This document shows, one piece after another, positions 1 through 12,300 of a stretch of DNA of 64,000 nucleotides. How positions within the stretch are numbered: the first letter of the stretch is position 1; each line of letters starts with the position of its first letter. Source of the DNA: Liolophura sinensis. Lineage: Eukaryota > Mollusca > Polyplacophora > Chitonida > Chitonidae. The DNA lies in NCBI RefSeq assembly GCF_032854445.1, contig NC_088300.1, positions 42,589,682 through 42,653,681 of the forward strand, given 5' to 3'. The translations under genes and the position numbers were made by a program. Below the pieces are notes generated by a model. It did no database searches, had not been told where the DNA came from, and worked only from the letters and a program-made list of their open reading frames with translations.

Positions 1-1799
1 TTCCCGCGGTGTCGCTAATCCTCTGGATCTGAGATTAAAACAATGTGAGATGGATTATGACTATGTAAGATAACTTTCACACCTACTGTGAGCAGTACTC
101 AAGCAGGTGTCACTACTTTGCGAACCACTGATGAGTACTTTTAAACACCTGGCAAACTGACCTGTCACCTTTCGAGTAGTTCAACGCAAAACATATGAAT
201 TCAGCATTATTGATGCCAGTTACTCATTCTTTATCAAGCAACATGCATGTTTTGCATTGTTTTCGGTTTTAATCATCCTCTGTAGCAGGTCAGAAACTGC
301 AAACATTGCCGTAGCTGTGAAACGGCCATTGTGTTGTTGTACACACTTCACAGTTTGTTAGAAGCTCACTCACTGGACCACAGGAAAGACACAGCCAATG
401 GGAAAGCATGTATCAGAGCAACAGAGAAGCTAGCATGTGCTGGTATCTACTTTTCTTTCACTTTACGGGCATAGTGAACACTAATCAAACTAAAGACGAA
501 TGAACACCCACTTTGGGAGAGTTTGTATATATTTAAACCCTAACTTCCCTTCCCTGACGTTACGAAATTTAGCTGGCTCATCGGGTTTCTTAGCACAACT
601 CCCATCAGCCTGGCAAAGATTTCACTTCATTTTTACTACTACCTGTAGTATATGATTCAATATTGGATATTTTTTTGGCTGGAATTATTTTTCGAGGTAA
701 ATTATTGAACGTGAAATCTGCGAAAATTAGTTTCACACGAAAATTAAGTACTTAACAGTATACATCACAATCTTATCTGATGCTGTGCAGGGTCTACCAT
801 TAATCACTTCATCTCAGTTGTATACTTAATTTATTTATTCATTTGGTTGCTGGTTAACAACATACTCAAAACTTTATTCATTATAAGTTTTACCACAGCC
901 AGTTTTACGCATGGAGGAAAATACAGATACAGGCAAACTTTTAACACTTTAGATACGGTAACGATTGAACCTTACAAGATTAAAAGAACCTTTCCTCGTG
1001 AAATTTCACTTGTTAACAATTTAGTTTGGCAGCAAAGGAAACCGGATCCCGTTCAGGGCAGACAATAATCAGATGTCAGTATCACATGTACATACCTACA
1101 TAGGACACGTTAAACCCGGACACGGTGGTATAATTGACAGGTGGGGTGGGAGGAGCTACACCAGCCGCAATGTTACTAGGCGTGTCATCCTTCAGACTGA
1201 AATGCCTGGCCTCATTACCTATAATAGTATTGGAAAGTGAGACGATTCATGACCTTCAGATCAAAACTCAGGACATGTAATATTTTACACTTTGACCCAC
1301 CAGTTACATGTTTTTGTCCCACTTTATCCCACGTCTGCTAGCCCAAATGTATACATCCATCGACAAAGTATCTCGCAAAAAGATAAAAAAGCACATCTAT
1401 TTATTCCTGTAATGTTGCATAACCGAGATATTGCAAATAACTACGGTTAAATCACCTGTTGTCTATTCTTTTAAATTTCTCATATTTTGACACAGCAATA
1501 CGTGTAGAAGCCCTAATTTTGGTACATCTTTGACTTAACTTCTTTCACGTGCCTGTACTTTGATTATAATATCAAGCAGATCAGGAGGTAGGACATGGCT
1601 TTAACCATGGCACAACCACAAAATGTTGTGAAATTCGAATTGGAAATGCTGGGAGTTAAATAAAAATGAAAATCAAAATTCTACGAATGGAAAGATGCCC
1701 AACCTTTTGAAACATATACAGGCATCTTTTAGATAAAATTGCTTCACATCCTAACTTACATATTAAACACACATTAAATCCCTTAACAGTTTGAAGAGT
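1..1799. other. Non-coding stretch downstream of the LRR gene
   Basis: I see no supportable exon here. The 73-codon open frame at 847-1068 has no recognisable domain or splice context. Positions about 240-600 are a copy of a dispersed repeat also found near 42.7 and 49.5 kb. The rest is AT-rich unique sequence, including the 3' flank of the minus-strand LRR gene. Confidence 0.6.
240..600 (+). repeat. Dispersed repeat R1, copy 1 (partial)
   Basis: The segment matches 49440-49830 in the same orientation and 42660-42890 in reverse. Shared blocks include 'gacacagccaatggga' and 'tggtatctacttttctttca'. The three copies are diverged by substitutions and small indels, so they are old. No open frame is conserved between copies. 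The element class is not recognised. Confidence 0.7.
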
Positions 1800-1808
1800 T
1801 TATTTAAA
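1799..1808 (-). terminator. AATAAA poly(A) signal overlapping the stop codon
   Basis: On the minus strand the end of the frame reads TTT AAA TAA ACT, so an AATAAA hexamer spans the last codon and the stop. No other clear AATAAA is seen in the next few hundred bases on that strand. Cleavage 10-30 nt beyond would leave a very short 3' UTR. Use of this signal is inferred. Confidence 0.4.
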
Positions 1809-4800
1809 ACAGGTATAACCTGGAGAGTCTCTGAATGTAATTAAATCTTTACCCCTCAGAATGTCCACAGTGTAGGTGGGGCCGACAGAGAAGGGGTCAG
1901 TGAGTGTGACTGTCTCCAGGATCCCATCCAGGTGTAAATCCTCAGGTGTGTCAATCAGGTAATCAATGGGTGGAGCGTCTCCAGGGGAACTGAATGCTAC
2001 TCCTTCTGTCTCCAACAGCAGGCTTGAGCTACACCTTAAACGCTCGGTGTGGAACAAATCAAAATGATACGCTTCTCCCACCTGAAAGACGTAACAGACG
2101 CTCAATGTCGATCATAACAGACACTCCACGTCGATCATAACAGACACTCAACGTCAATCATAACAGACACTCAACGTTGATCATAACGAATGTGTCAGCT
2201 GTTACATACAACAACTTTACCTTCATACCACCCACATTGCAATGTTAGCTGTGCTAACACATTGATACAGAAACACCAGATTCCTGATTACATGCAATTT
2301 TGCAAAGAATTGCAAATTTAGCATGCTCGAGTCTGGTATGACCACGCCTGTCTTGTATTGGCCTTTGACCTGCAGATAGCCTAATCACTATAAAATTTGG
2401 AAGACACCACCACCATCACTCGCCTGGTTAAAGAAATGCCTTAGGTAAATTTTGATTGGTTAATTGGTTTCTGCATGTGAGATATCAGCACTGTTTATGC
2501 CACTGACACTATATGTATGTACGCTGGTGTATTTGGAACATTTTTCCTATGCAGTTTATCCACTTCACATCAGGTAACAGGGTATAGTACAGGGTAGTGT
2601 GAAATAAGTAACAGTGAAATACTACAACCTTAGCAGGCCTTCAGTCACCGAAGTACTCACTGTAAGGTCCAGGTACACACTGGCTGAGCTGCGAGCTGAC
2701 AGTCCCACACAGGATCCTCCTACCACAGTCCCCTGTTCAGGTGTCACAGTGCCTCCACCTAAACAACAAACACAGTCAGAGGGACACAATACCTGACAGT
2801 CCCACACAGGTTCTGCCTACCACAGTCCCCTGTTCAGGTGTCACAGTGCCTCCACCTAAACAACAATCACAGTTACATGTACACACTAGATGACAGTCCC
2901 ACACAGGATCCTCCTACCACAGTCCCCTCTTCAGGTGTCACAGCGCCTCCACCTGAACAACAAACACAGTTACATGTACACACTAGCTGACAGTCCCACA
3001 CAGGTTCCGTCTACCACAGTCCCCTCTTCAGGTGTCACAGTGCCTCCACCAAAACAACAAGCACAGTTACAGATACACACTAGATGACAGTCCCACACAG
3101 GTCATCCCTACCACAGTCCCCTCTTCAGGTGTCACAGTGCCTAAACCAAAACAACAAACACAGTTACAGGGACACACTAGCTGACAGTCCCACACAGGGC
3201 CCTCCTACCAAAGTCGACTGCCCAGGTGTCACAGTGCCTCCACCAAAACAACAAGCACAGTTAAAGGTACACACTAGATGACAGTCCCACACAGGTTCCG
3301 TCTACCACAGTCCCCTCTTCAGGTGTCACAGTGCCTCCACCTAAACAACAAGCACAGTTACAGATACACACTAGCTGACAGTCCCACACAGGTCATCTCT
3401 ACCACAGTCCCCTGCTCAGGTGTCACAGTGCCTCTACCTAAACAACAAGCACAGTTACAGATACACACTACCTGACAGTCCCACACAAGCCCCTCCTACC
3501 ACAGTCGACTGCCCAGGTGTCACAGTGCCTCCACCTAACAACAAGCACAGTTACAGGGACACACTAGATGACAGTCCCACACAGGTCATTCCTTGTTGTT
3601 CAGGTGGAAGCACTGTGTCACAGTGCCTCCACCAAAACAACAAACACAGTCACAGGGACACACTAGATGACAGTCCCACACAGGCCCCTCCTATAACAGT
3701 CGACTACCCAGGTGTCACAGTGCTTCCACCAAAACAACAAGCACAGTTACAGGGACACACTAGATGACAGTCCCACACAGGTTCCGCCTACCACAGTCCC
3801 CTCTTCAGGTGTCACAGTGCCTCCACCTAAACAACAAACACAGTTACATGTACACACTAGCTGACAGTCCCATACAGGGCCCTCCTACCAAAGTCGACTG
3901 CCCAGGTGTCACAGTGCCTCCACCAAAACAACAAGCACAGTTAAAGGTACACACTAGATGACAGTCCCACACAGGTTCCGTCTACCACAGTCCCCTCTTC
4001 AGGTGTCACAGTGCCTAAACCAAAACAACAAACACAGTTACAGGGACACACTAGCTGACAGTTCCACACAGGTCATCCCTACCACAGTCCCCTGCTCAGG
4101 TGTCACAGTGCCTCCACCTAAACAACAAGCACAGTTAAAGGTACACACTAGCTGACAGTCCCACAGAGGCCCTGCCTACCACAGTCCCCTGCCCAGGTGT
4201 CACAGTGCCTCCACCTAAACAACTAGCACAGTTACATGTACACACTAGCTGACAGTCCCTCACACCACAGTCCCCTGTTCAGGTGTCACAGTGCCTCTAC
4301 CTAAACAACAAGCACAGTTAAATGTACACACTAGCTGACAGTCCCACAGAGGCCCCTCATACCACAATCCCATGCTCAGGTGTCACAGTGCCCCCACCTA
4401 AACAACAAGCACAGTTAAATGTACACACTAGCTGACAGTCCCACAGAGGCCCCTCATACCACAATCCCATGCTCAGGTGTCACAGTGCCCCCACCTAAAC
4501 AAGTACAAGCAGACGTTCTGATAGCATTGCAAACTATGCTTTGTTTCTTAACTTATTAACATGTAACAAGGAAAGTGCTAAGAATAAAAGTAAAAAAACT
4601 CAGAAACTCCCTCAACCAGTTGATATTTATCAATGTCATCATCAGTAAACTCTTAAAGGTGAATTTCTACATCAACTATGCATGTGGATAGACCATAGAA
4701 CAAAGGGAGAGTAATGGCTCAGTATAACACAGTACCTGCTGCCTGAGACAGATCAATTCTCTGACAGGACGGAGTTGTGTCCCCTGATGTTAGCACCTCT

Positions 4801-6319
4801 AGGACAAGTACTTTGTTGATAAACAGCCACAACTCCTCTCCACCTCCAATGGTGATCACCTCATTACCCTGGTACTTTAGGCTGCTTCGAACAGCAGATG
4901 TAAACCTAAAATAACAGCCGATTACAGAATATTACAAGATACATCTTTCAGATAATCTGTGATCAACTTCGCATTCAGTCTGAGATTCAATGGTTACATT
5001 CTTAATTTTCATGAAAAACTGAGGCCTAACTAAACATATGCCTTTCTGATGCAATACTGTACATTAACAAAGTACTGCAGAAAACGAAATTTCTTCTAGT
5101 CTGAAAGACGTCGGGCTGCACTTTTAAAGATGAAAAACATGCAGTTCATTTCCTCTACAGCCAATAGTTATAAATCTGATATATGTAAATATTTATGAAG
5201 TCAGCTAGTCCCACCTACAGAATCTCCAGGCACTCACCCAAAGTTATGAAGCTGGGCAGAACAATCCCTCTGTCCTTCGGCATCATAGCCCAGCCCATCC
5301 AGGGGAAAGAAAGAACCAGACCAAAATCTGGGCAAAAAACACATTAACACTGAACCACGGATTATATACAGGTATGTCTACGTTGTAAAACTAGATATAA
5401 ATATATGCTCATGTTTAAAGGTGTGGTTCTGAAGGTTTTGTCTGATCTAATGTATATTAAATGCAAATGCTTGTTGAGCTTATTTATTGTTGTCAATAAA
5501 GGTAGTTTAATATGTCAGGATGAAATGATCTGAAATATTTGCAAAATTTTAAGGCATAGAAAACATTAAAATGAAGTGTATATCTGACATAAACATAATC
5601 AAACACTATTCAGGAAAATAGTTTGATTTTTTTAAAGAGTTTTCAAAGCGAGTAAAATGCTTTCAAAACACCAGATTCTACAGTGGTTTATTGGGACTCA
5701 GAGGGCACCAGTGATGCCCCATCTGTATTGATTGCTTGAAATAATTCATTTTAAGGCCCATTTGGTCAATACAGTTATAGTTAACAATACAGCTATATGC
5801 ATTGCATTCTGAATGATGAAGTCAAGCAGTCTGTGTGTGTTAAGCAGTACGGCTGATGTTATGTCAATGGTCCCAATGTGGTCAGAAAAGGCTCCTGTAG
5901 AACCCAAAGTTGCCAATGAAGTACTTTCCTCGACAGTGTTTAATGGTCATTCATCTGATGTGTACCTGAAATTATATTCTGTTTCACACATCATTAAGTG
6001 AATCAGACTGATGTAAGTGTGCAGAAAGTTATTATGAGAGGTTGCCATAGTTACCTGTGGTGGGAGTCACTCTGATAGGTCAGTGTTAGTGTGCTGTTAT
6101 AGTAGTGGTTATCAGAAGATCTCTCTCTGAACCAATCAGAGAACGAGTCTGAAGTGGGAGAGCTGGACAGGGACAGCCATGCACCATAAGGGCTGGCCAC
6201 GTAGCTGGGCTGGCTAACAGGTACGTATCCCAAACCTGTGAAGTCTGAGTGACTAGAACTGAAGTCGTAGTATGCGACTTCGAGATCAATGTCCCCTGCT
6301 TGTCCTGCACTGACATTCG
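1800..6319 (-). CDS. Fibro-slime (PA14-like) domain exons
   Basis: Five exons (6055-6319, 5238-5327, 4736-4905, 2661-2695, 1800-2081) encode the C-terminal ~280 residues. The order of motifs follows the fibro-slime family: a start like 'DIDLEVAYYDFSSSHSDF', then 'FFPLDGLGYD', 'LHNFGFTSAV', 'GGGEELWLFINKVLVLEV', and finally 'GEAYHFDLFHTERL'. In the family the middle motif is usually GDDDVWVFING; here the acidic DDD is replaced by GEE, so the calcium-type acidic cluster seen in PA14-like folds is weakened. The reading frame across 4736 and 2081 only closes if the 35-nt exon 2661-2695 is included. The protein ends with a single Cys in '..YTCFK'. The assignment rests on motif order by eye, not on a profile search. 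Confidence 0.75.
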
Positions 6320-9300
6320 CTGAAAGAGGAGTGGGATAAGTTAGTTACATAGTGATAAGTAGGGTCCTTTATTCTTAAAATTCAATGTTATTAGAACATG
6401 TAGGATTTCTGTTCCAGTTAAGCTCAAGACCATACTCACTCAGCAACTGTATTCTCTGTGAAAGTCTGCTGTCCCTAAAGATTATCTGATTCATTCATTT
6501 TTTTATTTACCTGATCAGAGTTTTATGCCTCAAGAATATTTCACCTACACAACGGCAGACAGCATTATGAAGGGAATAACCTGGGCAGAGCCCAGGGGAA
6601 ACCCACAGCTATGTATCTGGAAACACTGGTGACCACAGTGGAAGCCCAACAAGAGCTGGACTTTAACTCACTCAGATTGCATTGGTGAGAGTTCTGGGTC
6701 ACTGTGCTGCACCAGCAAGCTAACCACTAGGCCAAGTATACCCCCAGGAAATATTAAAAAAATCAAGCATAATTCGACAGGAATAATATAGGAAAACAAA
6801 ACACACAATTAAACCGGTGATGTTGTAAACACCACTCAGTGCATATGCAAGCTGCCAGACTAAATCCTGGCCTACATTAGGACACAGACCCCCATTACAA
6901 GTTCTGTTTTTTGAGAGGGTCGAATGTAATTCTGTGTATTTTAGGGCGTAAAGTCTTTTTTTGCTGCCAGCCTGCCGTTTTTGGTGTACAGGTGCATGCT
7001 TGATATCAAAATGCTGGAAATTGTCCAAGCTTTGGGCAGGTATGAGTTTTACTGGTGAAAGTTTGAAGTTCTGGCCGAGAGGACACAAGGAGATAGGTGG
7101 TGATGAGGCTGCGAATGACGTCCCCTTGGCATTGCTAGGCACCCCTCCCAGCTGCTGGCATAGAAAGGTCCAGATTTTGACGGTCAACCTATGTCAAGAT
7201 TTTTATGGCTTCTTTCTCACAGGCTGGGCCAGGTATACACCAAAGCTTATTGGCCACGGAATGTTTGGCGCTGAGCTACAGCTCTAAACGTTAACATTGT
7301 AGCTTATGGAAAATAAATGGGGGTCTGTGGCCATTAACACTTGGCTGACTTGATTCTTGCGCACAATGTGGGACTCATACCTTGAGCTATAGTTCTCAGT
7401 ATGATTTTGACTTTGAGCAGAGCTGTACTGTATGCTACACCTATAATCAGTGAGTACAGAATTGAGCTGTAGCTACCACACTGATAATGCAAACTGGTCT
7501 TATGTGCTGGTGGCAATGATTTCCTGTTGCACAATCACATTTATACTCAACAAGAAAACACTTCACCTGCAGCTACCAGAGTAGTGATGAAGACAGGTGA
7601 ACTAGGTGAGCTGGTGGTGGTGATTTCCAGTTGTACAGTACACCTGTAATCAATGCCAGGATCAACTCCGTCCACCTCAGTGAACAGGTGTGTCAGATTG
7701 TCTGTGTTTCCTGTAGAGTCAGTCACATTGGCTGTAAGGGAGCTTCCACCTGTCCTGCTGCAGCTGAGCAGGTAGTACCTGACAGGACAAAATACCATGT
7801 GAAATGTGACAGGTATTTATTTACTTGATTGTTGTTTAATGAGTTACTCATGTATTTTTCATACTGAGCAGGTAGTACCTGACAGGACAAAATACCATGT
7901 GAAATGTGACAGGTATTTATTTACTTGATTGTTGTTTAATGAGTTACTCATGTATTTTTCATACTGAGCAGGTAGTACCTAACAGGACAAAATACCATGT
8001 GAAATGTGACATTTATTTATTTACTTGATTGTTGTTTAATGAGTTACTCATGTATTTTTCATACTGAGCAGGTAGTACCTGACAGGACAAAATACCATGT
8101 GAAATGTGACTGGTATTTATTTACTTGATTGTTGTTTAATGAGTTACTCAAGTATTTTTCATTTTTACGAGGTCAGGCAGCTTTAGTGATGGAGGAAACC
8201 AGAGTGCCAACTTTATTTATTTTATTTATTTGATTGGTGTTTTATGCTGTACTCAAGAATATTCCACTTATACGACAGCGGCCAGCATTATGTTGGGAGG
8301 AAACCAGGCAGAACCCGGGCGAAACTCACGACCATCTGCAGGTACCGACAGACCACAAGCATTGTCAATATTTGGGATTACGCTTTTGGACCAAAGTTGA
8401 GCACTAAAGTGTAAATTGCAAATAACCATAACAATGTCACTTTGGCCATCACGTCTTGGTGTATTTAGATGCACACAAGTGTGATCAGCTCACTGAAAAC
8501 ATAGACCTGAGCTTTTCTCTCGAACACTCACCATGGTCCGGAGTTAAGGCCCTCTGCTGAGGCAAAGTCAGCTGGCTTCTTGGACAAGACCACATACTGA
8601 GTAGGTGGGCGCTTCCAATCCAGCTGAATCTGATAGACATCAGGTGTGGAGGCTGTCAGGTTATAACCACCTGTAACAATAAACAGTCACAATGGTACAG
8701 TCAGACATGCACTGGTAACTTTTCTGTTAAGTACTTACCCATATATCCTTGATTTATTTGTTCATTTGCTTCTTGTTTCACGACACAGTCAGTTTACAAT
8801 GCAAAATCAAAACAGCACCATCACTTTCTGCCTTGAGTTCATGATAATTGAAAAATGGTTTCAACCAGTAAATTTGAATATATCTATATATTTATGATTC
8901 CAGCTGATGCATGTAGTGATGTACTATCGATGTTCTCATGTTTTAAAAAATTGAATTGTACTTGGTGTTTTATACTTAATCAAGTATTATTACCCAAGAC
9001 ATCTGCGCAGAGCAAACTGAGTTATCGTGTTTAAATAAGGGAATCATTCCTTCATTCAATCATTCTTTCAAACCATTCACTCATTCACGGCAGCCAGGTT
9101 TTAGGGAAGAAGGAAACTAAACTTGCAAAGCCAACTTACTGCAGAGGAAATGAGTAAGGTCCACTTTGGTGTAGTATTCTGAGGACCCTTTCTCAGATTT
9201 GTCAAACGTATATCCATTGGTTTGAGAAGGGTTTGAGCACACACCACCAGTCACATCGTCTGCTACTGCATGAAGACTGTAGACTGTGTTACAGTCACAC

Positions 9301-12300
9301 TCCAGAGGGTTGTTAGACAAGGAGCTGTAACATTAGAATATATATACTACACATGGAGACTGTAGAATGTGTTACAGTCACACTCCAGAGGGTTGCTAGA
9401 CACCGAGATTTAACCTCAGAATATACATGTTACACATGGAGACTGCAGACTGTGTTACATTCACACTCCATAGGGTTGCTAGACAAGAAACTGTAACAAT
9501 AGAATATCTATATTACACATGGAGACTGTAGACTGTGTTACATTCACACTCCAGAGGGTTGCTAGACACCGAGATTTAACCTCAGAATATACATGTTACA
9601 CATGGAGACTGCAGACTGTGTTACATTCACACTCCATAGGGTTGCTAGACAAGAAACTGTAACAATAGAATATCTATATTACACATGGAGACTGTAGACT
9701 GTGTTACATTCACACTCCAGAGGGTTGCTAGACACCGAGATTTAACCTCAGAATATACATGTTACACATGGAAACTGCAGACTGTGTTACATTCACATTC
9801 CAGAGGGTTGCTAGACAAGAAACTGTAACAATAGAATATACGTATTACACATATGTGTGAGAAACCTAAACAGGGAAATGAACTCCTTGAATTAATAAGG
9901 TGACATGTCAAAGGATCCAAATTAAGAGCTTACACTGAGGATATAGTTTTCATGTTGAGATCGCTGAACGCCAAGTATCCAAATGTGCCCAGGTTGTTGT
10001 TGTTGAGTTTGATGGTGGCTAGGTTTGACAGTGCAGGAAGTCGGGGAAAATAGTCGATGGAGTTCTGCTGGAGATGTAACACCTTCAGTTGATCAAGTCC
10101 ATCAAAGGCCCCTTCCTCAATGAAGGTCAGCTCATTGTTATCCAAATACCTGCAATAATATTATTAATTTATTGATTCGTTGTTTCTTCCTATGGATGTT
10201 CTAAGTGGAATAACCGTACTATATATATTAAGAACAGAAAACATTATATACAGTTTACCTGTGAATATACTAAAATATTTCAGGTACAAATACCTCTGAG
10301 AAGTTTTCCATGGGACTGGTGTAAAGTAAAATGGGCTAATGTCATGATTGGCAGATATGATTATATCAGGTTACTTGATTGGTGTTTATAGCCATACTGC
10401 AGAATTTGTCAATTATACAATAGCAATGAGACTTTTGAGTTGAGAAAAGTGGAACGCCCTAGTTAACCATCACTCTTCACCAGGTGTATCAACATCACCA
10501 ACTTCCACACCAAATCAGTCATCACAGTTTAACTTGCGATGGCAGGGTTCAAGCATTCATCTTGATTTGGCAAACACCTGTCATGCCTGTTACAGTCACA
10601 CTCCTTGTAGCTTATTGAACTAATAATAATATCAGGGAAGTTAAATCTCTTAGCTATATTAAGTTCATATATCAACAAAACTTTCCAAAACAAAAGCAAT
10701 GAAACATCAACTACACGTAGCTAGCTTATTGACATAAAATACTTGTTCAATCAGGTTACTATCCAGGATTAATTTTACTTACAGGTTTTTGAGTGATGTG
10801 AGGGGAGACAGAAGTCCAGCGGGTAGTTGGCTCACTTTGTTCTCTGAGAGCTTCAGCGTTACCATGGACGTCTGGCCGGAGAAGGATCCTGCGGGTATGT
10901 CCACTATGTTGTTACGGACAAGGTCGCTATAAACACAGGGTCACTTGTACAGAATCTCATCTGTGTATTCATTTAACTGTTGCTTAACGTCATACTCAAG
11001 AATTTTTCACTTATATGATATCAGGTAATTTTATGGGTGGAGGAAACTGGAGTGGCATGAGTAAACAGCAACCTTTAGTGAGTTACAATACAAGCACTCT
11101 TATCCATACAAGTACTAGGCTGAATAATGAAGCTACACAAAGTTATGGCTCAACTGCCTTTACGCTTTACAAACAATCCACTTTTATATTGCAACAACAG
11201 CAACAATTCTGGCCACATAATTAAAATGCTATCAAGCTACTTCTGTTTATACAAATCTACTTTAATGACTGGATTCTTACATCATGTGTAGGTTCTGTGC
11301 TGACAGCGCATCACCAGGGAAAGTCTGCAGGATATTGTCACTCAAGTAAATGCTGTTGATAGAAACACCAGCAAGGTTGTCCCCAGACAGAGTACTCAGG
11401 TTGTTATGTTCCAGATGTAAATTATCCACAGAGGCCCCGCCCCCAAACACCTGACCGTCTAACTCAACCAGTTCATTATTCTGTAGAAGCCTGCATGATG
11501 GGTAAAACATGGAAGTCTAGACAACTGTGGCTGAGAAAACAGATTCACTTACACAAGGTTACCATTCTAAGTTATACTACCATGGATACTGAAAATTTAT
11601 TGATGAATGTATTATTGATATCAAGGTATGAAAAGAGAAAAAAAAAGATTGAAGGAAAATTACAAGTTGTACATGTACTGAACACAGGAAGAACCTCTAC
11701 CACAAATAAAAAAACCAACGGTTTTTCTTCATCTTTCTGATCGCTGTTTCATGCTGAACTCAGGAATATTTCACTTATATGATCAAAGGTCAGATGGAAG
11801 GTCAAAGCTTAGCTATAAGAGCTTGATTCAAACTCACAATCTTAATGGTCAAAGCCTACGGGTCTGAAATGTGAGTCACGGTTACTAAGCCAGGGTGTGC
11901 CAGAAAAAGTCTTTGGTAAAGATCCAGGGGGACAATTCCACAAAACCGTTTCAAAAATGTGAAATAGAATCTTACAGTTTATTTTCTGGCTTTAAAAATT
12001 AAAATTTTGTCCACCTCACCATTACTGTTTAAAGACAAATGTGTCCACATATCAAGTTCAAGTAACAAAGCTTATGCATTGTGAAGAGGTTTCAAATTTT
12101 GAATTAAGTTAGAAATGGCTTTGTGGAAGCGGTCCAGGATTTTATAATGTACCTTTAACACATACAGGGGAAATTCACTTACAAACTGTCACCTACAGAC
12201 ACAGAGTAGAATGCATTTGGGTGGATGGTTCCGATACTATTGTCTTGAAGGTCAAAGTTCTGGGACACTGTGACATCATAGAATGCATGTGAAGGGAGAC

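Noticed and set aside
2890-4155. A series of ~65-codon plus-strand frames with similar peptides
   Set aside because: They come from the 97-bp tandem repeat. The period is not a multiple of three, so the similar frames recur every 194 bp and are not a coding repeat.
6720-7187. 155-codon minus-strand frame, one of the longest in the window
   Set aside because: It starts inside a SINE-A relic, lies in an intron of the LRR gene, has no domain, and its splice context does not match the phases of the neighbouring exons.
7765-9850. Regular repeats resembling a CRISPR array
   Set aside because: Units are contiguous without unique spacers and contain exon edges; the genome is eukaryotic.
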